Positions 1 to 4,853 of a stretch of DNA of 9,080 nucleotides are shown piece by piece (positions within the stretch are counted from its first letter, which is position 1; every line of letters begins with the position of its first letter). The DNA is from a bacterium (GTDB lineage: Bacteria; Patescibacteria; Microgenomatia; Levybacterales; GWA1-39-11). Below the pieces are notes generated by a model. The model searched no databases, was not told the origin of the DNA, and saw nothing but the letters and a program-made list of their open reading frames with translations. The position numbers and the translations under genes were made by a program. Location: positions 1 to 9,080 of the forward strand of contig JAKAHW010000033.1 in the NCBI GenBank assembly GCA_021825285.1, read 5' to 3'.

Positions 1-12
1 ATATATTAAGGT

Positions 13-18
13 TATACT
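13..18 (+). promoter_or_regulatory. Putative -10 element of the helix-turn-helix gene
   Basis: TATACT (5/6 to TATAAT) ends 10 bases before the ATG at 29, predicting a leader of about 4 bases. The matching -35 region would lie left of the window edge, so it cannot be checked here. Confidence 0.35.
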
Positions 19-28
19 TTAACATAGA

Positions 29-241
29 ATGGCAGTACAAAACATATCAATCGAAAACTTACCAGATCTACTTACAGTACGAGAAGTCGCTGAATTACTT
101 CGAGTTTCACCGTTAACCATCAAAAGATGGGGTAAAAGAGGCAAATTGCCCGCAATTCGCATCAATTCCAGGGGTGACCGCCGCTACAAAAAGGAAGCCG
201 TTTTGTATTTGTTGGGCATACAGCAAAAAGGTGGACTATAA
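29..241 (+). CDS. MerR/excisionase-type helix-turn-helix DNA-binding protein (70 aa)
   Basis: A small DNA-binding protein of the excisionase/MerR-like HTH_17 type, probably a transcriptional regulator or recombination directionality-type factor. Residues 15-34 (LLTVREVAELL, then SPLTIKRW) form the helix-turn-helix, and residues 37-53 (RGKLPAIRI to DRRY) form the short basic wing; the order 'TVxEVAELLxVSxxTIxRW' followed by 'G+LPAIRI' is typical of the family. The length of about 70 residues is normal for stand-alone members. An in-frame stop at 20-22 makes the ATG at 29 the first possible start. No Shine-Dalgarno site precedes it; a TATACT hexamer lies 10 bases upstream. The next gene starts 6 bases after the stop, in the same frame, which suggests co-transcription. 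No integrase or phage gene is visible, so a local regulator is as likely as an excisionase. The domain call is solid; the target is unknown. Confidence 0.85.
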   Translation: MAVQNISIENLPDLLTVREVAELLRVSPLTIKRWGKRGKLPAIRINSRGDRRYKKEAVLYLLGIQQKGGL

Positions 242-242
242 T
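213..242 (+). promoter_or_regulatory. Possible internal promoter of the phosphoribosyltransferase gene
   Basis: A perfect TATAAT at 237-242 straddles the TAA stop of the upstream gene and ends 5 bases before the ATG at 248. TGGGCA at 213-218 (4/6 to TTGACA) gives an 18-base spacer. This would yield an essentially leaderless transcript. An AAGGTGG at 228-234 could instead serve as a ribosome binding site, but at 13 bases it is rather far from the ATG. Confidence 0.3.
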
Positions 243-247
243 CCCCA

Positions 248-1021
248 ATGACTCCAAAAGAAGGCCTTAAAACTCATTTAAACCCCGAAGGTCTAACCTT
301 GCCTCAGGAAGAGCTTCTTGGAGCCTTATTTACTACAAAAACGTTAGGAAAAGTTACCAGAAGATTCCAGAATTCTGATGGGACCTTTAGATTTGAGACT
401 TCCCAAGAAAACATAAATATTGTGGCTTTTGCAAAAGACCCGGAACACGAGTTTGCCATAACCGAGCACATTGAAGGTGATCCGGCAGCTCCATTATCTC
501 CGTTTTTTGTAAATTTGAGAAACCTTACCCCGGAAATTTTAAAACAGATAGGAGAAGTTATGCGTGAAATGGCTCCCTATTTTGAGTCTCATGGCCATCT
601 TCCGGGTCCCGATATTGTGGCTGGGGTTCCAAAAGCAGGAGTTCCTTTGGCGCGAGCCTATTCTGAAGCTTCCGGTATACCGTTTGATGAAATATTTGGC
701 AAAGAGGAAACAGAGACTACCAAGAAAATTGTATCCAACGGGAAAAAAGGAGAAGGGAAAAGAGTTCGTCTAGTCGATGATTTAGCTTCACAAGGAATTA
801 CGAAGCTTCAAGCTGTTGAGGCAGCAGAAGAGGCAGGATTCGATGTAGCCTCGTTTTACGTTTTAATTGATAGGGAACAGGGTGGGTTAGATATATTGAG
901 AGAGCATGTAGGAGATGTGCGTGCGGCTATGACTATTACTCAAATTTTTGATTTTGCTTTGAGAAAAGGATTTATAGACCAAAAAATGCACGAAAAGTGT
1001 TTAGGTTATATTAAAAAATGA
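248..1021 (+). CDS. pyrE: Orotate phosphoribosyltransferase-like protein (257 aa)
   Basis: A cytoplasmic type I phosphoribosyltransferase, most like orotate phosphoribosyltransferase, which makes orotidine 5'-phosphate from orotate and PRPP in pyrimidine synthesis. Residues 84-91 (SPFFVNLR) match the OPRT/UMP synthase signature 'SPxYxDLR'. GVPKAG (126-131) matches the 'GVPxxGxPLA' loop, KRVRLVDDLASQG (171-183) is the PRPP-binding motif with its acidic pair at 177-178, and DREQGG (208-213) is a strong OPRT hallmark. The flexible loop with catalytic lysine is probably around 150-165 (KEETETTKK), but it is diverged. At 257 residues it is longer than the usual 200-215, with about 80 extra N-terminal residues. 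The ATG at 248 is the first start after the upstream gene's stop, only two codons away in the same frame. No other pyrimidine gene is visible. A related transferase with another base as substrate is possible. Its end overlaps a reverse-strand small gene by 11 bases. Confidence 0.82.
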   Translation: MTPKEGLKTHLNPEGLTLPQEELLGALFTTKTLGKVTRRFQNSDGTFRFETSQENINIVAFAKDPEHEFAITEHIEGDPAAPLSPFFVNLRNLTPEILKQIGEVMREMAPYFESHGHLPGPDIVAGVPKAGVPLARAYSEASGIPFDEIFGKEETETTKKIVSNGKKGEGKRVRLVDDLASQGITKLQAVEAAEEAGFDVASFYVLIDREQGGLDILREHVGDVRAAMTITQIFDFALRKGFIDQKMHEKCLGYIKK

Positions 1022-1157
1022 GGGAGAGGAGTCCCAAAGCTAAAATTCCGATACCCAAAAGCCCAATTGCTATAAAATATGTACAGCTTAGCTGGTCTGA
1101 GGCTCCTGCGGTTTCATCCAGCATAAAACCTGCCTCCCTAACGGTAATGCTTTGCAT
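1011..1157 (-). CDS. Small single-pass membrane protein, tandem paralog B (48 aa)
   Basis: A short reverse-strand frame of 48 codons plus TAA. The product starts MQSITVREAGF, continues with an acidic stretch (MLDETAGASDQ), then LSCT, and ends in a continuous hydrophobic segment from about residue 27 to 48 (IAIGLLGIGILALGLLSLIF), which is a convincing transmembrane helix. The motif DQLSCT followed by IA, L and G at fixed spacing matches DQISCS in the neighbouring 48-residue frame without gaps, so the two look like diverged duplicates. I recognise no family. The cysteine precedes the hydrophobic segment, so it is not a lipobox. GFMLDE resembles a prepilin cleavage site (Gly then Phe, Glu at +5), but the residues after it are not hydrophobic. 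It overlaps the 3' end of the convergent phosphoribosyltransferase gene by 11 bases. A plus-strand frame over the same bases looks like a shadow. Confidence 0.55.
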   Translation of the reverse strand: MQSITVREAGFMLDETAGASDQLSCTYFIAIGLLGIGILALGLLSLIF

Positions 1158-1236
1158 GGTTTTAAGCTTATGCTTTCAAGGTGAAGAATTGGTTAAAAAA
1201 ACGTAGGAGAACGGTAAGCTTGAAGCAAAAAAAAGA

Positions 1237-1383
1237 TTATCGGAGCGCAAGCCTTGGTTTTGGGTTTGTAATGAGCCTGAATACGGCCAAAATTGCTCCA
1301 AGAATGGCCAAATTCGCGGCTATCATTGCGGAGCAGCTTATCTGATCCTCAAAACCAATTGTTTCTTTTAAAACACCATCCAT
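1237..1383 (-). CDS. Small single-pass membrane protein, tandem paralog A (48 aa)
   Basis: A 48-codon reverse-strand frame from ATG at 1383 to TAA at 1237-1239. The polar N-terminus MDGVLKETIGFEDQISCS is followed by a hydrophobic helix at about residues 19-38 (MIAANLAILGAILAVFRLI) and a basic tail (NPKPRLALR), which predicts the C-terminus in the cytoplasm under the positive-inside rule. It has exactly the same length as the frame 79 bases downstream and shares the DQ[IL]SC[ST]-x2-IA-x2-L-x3-G pattern across the start of the helix. A TATAAT hexamer 9 bases before the ATG, with a weak TTTTAG 17 bases further upstream, suggests its own promoter with almost no leader. A run of eight T follows the stop on the coding strand, without a clear stem. 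The family is unknown; the paired layout and conserved motif are what support a real gene. Confidence 0.58.
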   Translation of the reverse strand: MDGVLKETIGFEDQISCSAMIAANLAILGAILAVFRLITNPKPRLALR

Positions 1384-1392
1384 ACTACCTAT

Positions 1393-1421
1393 ATTATACT
1401 ACTGAAATGCAAGCCCTAAAA
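1393..1421 (-). promoter_or_regulatory. Putative promoter of the 48-aa paralog A gene
   Basis: On the reverse strand a perfect TATAAT (1393-1398) lies 17 bases downstream of TTTTAG (1416-1421, 3/6 to TTGACA). Only 9 bases separate TATAAT from the ATG at 1383, so the predicted transcript starts about 3 bases before the start codon. No ribosome binding site fits between them. Confidence 0.45.
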
Positions 1422-1492
1422 TTTTTTTACCGCTAGTTTACTATCAAATAATAAACTTAAATATATTTTGAGATAAAAAGCTTAGATAAAGT

Positions 1493-2770
1493 TTAGGAAA
1501 GATGGGAAACAATATTCTTTCTTTTTTGTTCCAAAGGGAAGGACTTTACAAATCTTATTTTAAGAGGAAGAAAAATTCCCTCATTCACCAAGCTAGCTAA
1601 TGTCATTTTTGATGATAAAAATAAATTCTCGCTTATAATTCTTGCGATTTCTTCTTTAAACTTTTGGTTCCTGAATTTTTTTTGTGGCGACAAGTGAAGC
1701 TCAAGTTTTGGAAGTAATTTACTGTTTATTTCTTCTTCCCAGACATGCAATTTCCAGTCTAGTGATGCGAGATTTCTTGAAAAAGGCAGAAGAGCTTCGT
1801 GAATAAATTCGGCATAAATAATAGTTCCTTGGATTTTTAAAGAATCACTTTCTAGTCTTCCGAAAACTTCAATACTCTGATTCTCGCCGCATTGACATTC
1901 TTCTTCATATAACTTTACTGCATCACCTGTCTTGTATCTGATTACTGCGGCTCCTTCTTTAACCAGGCTTGTTAAAACTAATTCTTCCTGTCCCAAAGTA
2001 TTTATGGTTTCGTAATAATAGGAGTCCCTTAATCTATGAAACAAACTTGAAGGTTTTAGCCTCATAAACTTACATCTATAGCCTCTTCCCCGCGTTTCCA
2101 TTCCTCCATACCCAAATTCTATGTATGCGTTTTTAAAATTCTCTTTAAAATACTGTTCTTTCTGTTTTGAGCAAAATTCTCCCGCGATATAAATGAGCTT
2201 AATTTTCCCTAGATCATAGGTTTTTTTAAGAAAATCTGTGAAGTAATATAGAATAGTCGGTGTGGTTTGAATTGCGTCGATCTCAAGCCTCGCAGCAATT
2301 TTGGCAGAAAGTTCTAAATTATTTGTATCTCCCAATGCATTTGTTGTCCCGTTTTTCCACATAAAATCTTGTAGCCTAAATCTTAATTGACCCGGAAGAA
2401 TAGGAAAAAGCATAAGATTAGACTTAATTTTAAGATCGAAATACCTTTGATGACGTAGTTTCAGAACTTTATTTTGATAGCGGCTTTGAAAAAGTATTAA
2501 TGGAAAATCCTGATTTGTGGTTCCGCTCGAGAACCCTATCTCATTAATTTTGTTTCTTGGAAAGAAAAAGAATTTATTTGGTCCCGCTTCAACTATTTCA
2601 TCGCGCGTCAAATACAGCAGTTTATCAAAATCTTCCCAGGTTTTAATGCTCTTAATAGATTTAACTCCTGCCTTTTTATATTTATCTTTATAAAAAGAGG
2701 AGTAGGGATTGTTCCAGGCAAATTCCAATACTTCTTTAATTTTTCCAAGCTGTTTATTGGTTCTTCTCAT
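1493..2770 (-). CDS. PaaK/CapK-family adenylate-forming enzyme (phenylacetate-CoA ligase-like, 425 aa)
   Basis: A cytoplasmic ANL-superfamily enzyme of the phenylacetate-CoA ligase (PaaK)/CapK/coenzyme F390 synthetase branch, expected to activate a carboxylate with ATP as an acyl-adenylate. The motifs occur in family order: the phosphate loop IGFSSGTTNQ (78-87), FGYGGMETRG (219-228, the YGxTE adenine motif), RYKTGD (278-283, with the ribose-binding Asp), a CQCGE knuckle (292-296, compare CPCGR), GRLESDSLKIQG (304-315, the hinge) and a basic C-terminus (PLEQKRK, 412-418). The length is close to the family's 420-450. Differences from typical PaaK include Asn after SSGTT where Gly is usual, and no clear GK near the C-terminus, so ligase activity on CoA is uncertain. 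An in-frame stop just upstream supports the ATG at 2770. It is divergent from the 560-residue anchored protein. The substrate cannot be deduced; an envelope or polysaccharide role is speculative. Confidence 0.85.
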   Translation of the reverse strand: MRRTNKQLGKIKEVLEFAWNNPYSSFYKDKYKKAGVKSIKSIKTWEDFDKLLYLTRDEIVEAGPNKFFFFPRNKINEIGFSSGTTNQDFPLILFQSRYQNKVLKLRHQRYFDLKIKSNLMLFPILPGQLRFRLQDFMWKNGTTNALGDTNNLELSAKIAARLEIDAIQTTPTILYYFTDFLKKTYDLGKIKLIYIAGEFCSKQKEQYFKENFKNAYIEFGYGGMETRGRGYRCKFMRLKPSSLFHRLRDSYYYETINTLGQEELVLTSLVKEGAAVIRYKTGDAVKLYEEECQCGENQSIEVFGRLESDSLKIQGTIIYAEFIHEALLPFSRNLASLDWKLHVWEEEINSKLLPKLELHLSPQKKFRNQKFKEEIARIISENLFLSSKMTLASLVNEGIFLPLKIRFVKSFPLEQKRKNIVSHLS

Positions 2771-2819
2771 ATCTTTTGCTTTGTGATATTATGACAAAGT
2801 TGTTTCTTGCCCTCCTCTT

Positions 2820-2848
2820 TTGGAGTCGTCATGGAAACCAAGTTTAAA
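2820..2848 (+). promoter_or_regulatory. Weak candidate promoter for the 560-aa anchored protein
   Basis: TTGGAG (2820-2825) and TTTAAA (2843-2848) are separated by exactly 17 bases and lie 23 bases before the ATG at 2872. Matches to consensus are only 3/6 and 4/6. On the opposite strand the best -10-like site for the divergent PaaK-type gene is CATAAT, 17 bases before its ATG, with no good -35. The whole 101-base gap between the genes (2771-2871) must hold both promoters. Confidence 0.25.
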
Positions 2849-2871
2849 CCTTAACTTTCCGAAAGTCAATT

Positions 2872-4554
2872 ATGGCTAAAAAGCTTACTTTCTTCACAGT
2901 TTTAGTTGTACTTTTTTTTGTTTTAGGACAATTTATATTCAACAAATCAACTAACGAAAAGATATCAAAAAGCAACGGATTACCCAATGACAAGACCAAT
3001 ATTGAACTTGAAGCTCCACAGCTTAAGGATAACCCAAATCTTGCCAGATTTTACCTCTGGACACGCGAAGACCCACTTTTTACGAGTCCCGATTTAAATT
3101 CGGAGTCATTTTTAGAGGCTGTTAACGCATTAGAGCTTGAAGAAAAAGCATACCTATCGTTTCTCAAAAAAAACGAAAGAATATTTCCCATCTCGTTTCT
3201 AAAAGATATTGTTACGGTTTCGATTGCGCATAATAATTTTGTCTTAAGCCCCTCCGTTAGTAACGGAAATAAATTGATTTCGGCTTATAAAAAAACACAG
3301 GAAGATTACGAAAAAGAATTACGGACTTTTGTTAAAAGTATTCAGTCGAGTAAAGATATAGATTCTAATGTGCAATTCATGGGATTGAGTTCGTCGACAA
3401 ATGTCAAAATAATTATAAGTGATTTTACAAAATTAGAGAAAAATGCTGAAGAACTTAAGAATGAAATTGTTGCAAGAGAGAACTGTTTAAAAGATGGGAT
3501 AGGGTGTAAAAGGCCAGCTTCTTTTCTTGAAAAACCCGTTCTACCAAATGAAGCCTTCTCGTTTTCAAAAAATGAGATTTTGCCTCTTGATTTACTTTTT
3601 AATTCATGGATGACAGACGAAAAAGGGTCAGGTCCCTATATTGCTTCGACTGGATGTTTTGGGCAGAAAGACAATAAGGATCCATATTATTTATTTTATG
3701 TTTTAACCGGTCGTGAAAAAAGGACAATCCTGGAATATAAAAAGAAGTTAAATACCCAAACCGAAAAGATAGCAACAGAAATCTTTTATAGAAAAATTGG
3801 TAATGAGTTAAACACTTTGGATGAGCCGCTCGTAAAAAGGGGAATAAGCATGATGCGTTATTACGAAACAAATATCTATACATGTGTTGACTCTTCATAT
3901 AAAAATAAACTCGCAGCTCTTGATAAATTTTATCTGAAGTATAAGGAAAATCGGCTTTTTGATGGGAGTTTAAATATGAAAGCCCTAGATGAAGAGGTGA
4001 GGGGAGTTTTTGAGGAAGGAGCTTTGGCTGAAAAAAAGTTCTTTGATTCGGAATTTCCTGCAGATACTGATGCCGAATATCTTGCCCGTTATTACGGCTA
4101 TGTTTATGGAAAAATGGTTAATTGGGGAATTGAAGGGAGATTTCAGGGAAAAGAATGGTTTAGAAGTGTTTTTTCAAAGCGGGATGAATTTATTACAAGG
4201 TATTTAGAATATACAAGAAGAATGGGAAATGTAGATGAAATTTTGGCAGAAACCGTAGGGCAATTTTCAGGTTTCAGAATAAGAACAATTCTTGGCAATC
4301 TAGACAATTTTTCATATGCTTTGCCATTCCGAAATATGTATGGCCTTACATATATGCCTTTTTCCAGGTCTTTTTATAGACTTCCTGAACAACTTACTTA
4401 TATAAATAAAGATTCTAGTCAGGCAAATGATGAAAAAACAATAACCTATAAAAAGGCAATTTCAAAATATCCGTTGGAGGAGATTAAGAAATGGAATATT
4501 GATTTAACTTCTTTTATCGAAGAAGATTATCAAAAGTTTAAGGATAAAAAATAG
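2872..4554 (+). CDS. Membrane-anchored extracytoplasmic protein of unknown function (560 aa)
   Basis: I do not recognise this protein's family. Residues 1-4 (MAKK) are basic and 5-23 (LTFFTVLVVLFFVLGQFIF) form one hydrophobic segment, so it is a signal anchor or an uncleaved signal peptide; there is no lipobox cysteine. The remainder is soluble, charged, mostly helix-forming and free of low-complexity repeats, and would face outside the membrane. Only four cysteines occur (205, 212, 262, 338), which could form two disulfides: C205 and C212 flank KDGIG, and C262 is in STGCFGQ. The part rich in Tyr, Trp and Phe (about 405-505, with RYYGYVYGK and GLTYMPFSRS) is the most likely folded core. The ATG at 2872 lacks a Shine-Dalgarno site. 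Its 3' end lies 18 bases from the convergent 81-residue gene. Length, uninterrupted frame and coherent topology make it a real gene; its role is open. Confidence 0.8.
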   Translation: MAKKLTFFTVLVVLFFVLGQFIFNKSTNEKISKSNGLPNDKTNIELEAPQLKDNPNLARFYLWTREDPLFTSPDLNSESFLEAVNALELEEKAYLSFLKKNERIFPISFLKDIVTVSIAHNNFVLSPSVSNGNKLISAYKKTQEDYEKELRTFVKSIQSSKDIDSNVQFMGLSSSTNVKIIISDFTKLEKNAEELKNEIVARENCLKDGIGCKRPASFLEKPVLPNEAFSFSKNEILPLDLLFNSWMTDEKGSGPYIASTGCFGQKDNKDPYYLFYVLTGREKRTILEYKKKLNTQTEKIATEIFYRKIGNELNTLDEPLVKRGISMMRYYETNIYTCVDSSYKNKLAALDKFYLKYKENRLFDGSLNMKALDEEVRGVFEEGALAEKKFFDSEFPADTDAEYLARYYGYVYGKMVNWGIEGRFQGKEWFRSVFSKRDEFITRYLEYTRRMGNVDEILAETVGQFSGFRIRTILGNLDNFSYALPFRNMYGLTYMPFSRSFYRLPEQLTYINKDSSQANDEKTITYKKAISKYPLEEIKKWNIDLTSFIEEDYQKFKDKK

Positions 4555-4572
4555 GGAAGTTTTGTTTCGGCT

Positions 4573-4818
4573 TTAAAACAGAGTGCCACAACCTACAAAG
4601 GTACAAGGTTTTTTGTTTTTGTTTTCACCGATAATTCCGGAAAGGAAATTGTCATCACTTTTTTGACAAAGGATTTTCTTTGGAGCTTGTTTTACAGAAG
4701 TAGATATATGGGTATTTTTTGTGGCGGAAGTTGCAGGAAAAACAGAGTTTATTAACAATCCTATTATTATTAAAATTACAAGAATTAAAACCCTTTCTTT
4801 TGTTTCCCAATTCTTCAT
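4573..4818 (-). CDS. Small membrane-anchored cysteine-containing protein (81 aa)
   Basis: Unknown family. The N-terminus is charged (MKNWETKER) and is followed by a strong hydrophobic segment at residues 10-28 (VLILVILIIIGLLINSVF), consistent with a signal anchor with the rest outside. The outer part is a Ser/Thr/Lys linker and a short tail with three cysteines (51, 72, 77); TFVGCGTLF closes the protein. It starts 31 bases after the stop of the giant surface protein on the same strand, but it has its own excellent promoter overlapping that stop codon, so it may be expressed both by read-through and independently. No Shine-Dalgarno site is present; the predicted transcript starts at the ATG itself. 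A partner of the surface protein (anchor or assembly factor) is an inference from position only. The hydrophobic profile and promoter make it credible despite its length. Confidence 0.68.
   Translation of the reverse strand: MKNWETKERVLILVILIIIGLLINSVFPATSATKNTHISTSVKQAPKKILCQKSDDNFLSGIIGENKNKKPCTFVGCGTLF
4590..4620 (+). terminator. Weak candidate terminator for the 560-aa gene
   Basis: AACCT (4590-4594) can pair with AGGTT (4606-4610), followed by TTTT-G-TTTTT. The stem is only 5 base pairs with an 11-base loop, and it lies inside the convergent 81-residue gene, where it could simply reflect Lys- and Asn-rich codons. Offered because it is the best T-tract hairpin downstream of the stop at 4554. 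Confidence 0.22.
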
Positions 4819-4824
4819 AGTCCA

Positions 4825-4853
4825 ATGATAGCAGTATGTGTTTTTATAGTCAA
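4825..4853 (-). promoter_or_regulatory. Near-consensus promoter of the 81-aa gene, predicted leaderless
   Basis: On the reverse strand TTGACT (4848-4853, 5/6) and TATCAT (4825-4830, 5/6) are separated by an ideal 17-base spacer. Six bases then lead to the ATG at 4818, so the expected +1 is the A of the start codon. TTGACT contains the TGA stop codon of the upstream giant gene (4850-4852). Confidence 0.62.

Noticed and set aside
1018..1206. Plus-strand 62-residue frame after the phosphoribosyltransferase
   Set aside because: It lies opposite the 48-residue reverse-strand frame with a better topology and a conserved motif, overlaps the upstream stop, and shows no domain-like composition.
1227..1234. 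Run of eight T after the stop of the first 48-residue gene as an intrinsic terminator
   Set aside because: No stem of useful length precedes the T tract, so it is not called as a terminator.
2812..2817. AGGAGG on the reverse strand in the divergent intergenic region
   Set aside because: A perfect Shine-Dalgarno core, but no usable start codon or open frame follows at proper spacing; the next TTG runs into a stop within two codons. Probably chance.
3599..3898. 99-residue reverse-strand frame inside the 560-residue gene
   Set aside because: A shadow of the real plus-strand gene, with unlikely composition and no motif.
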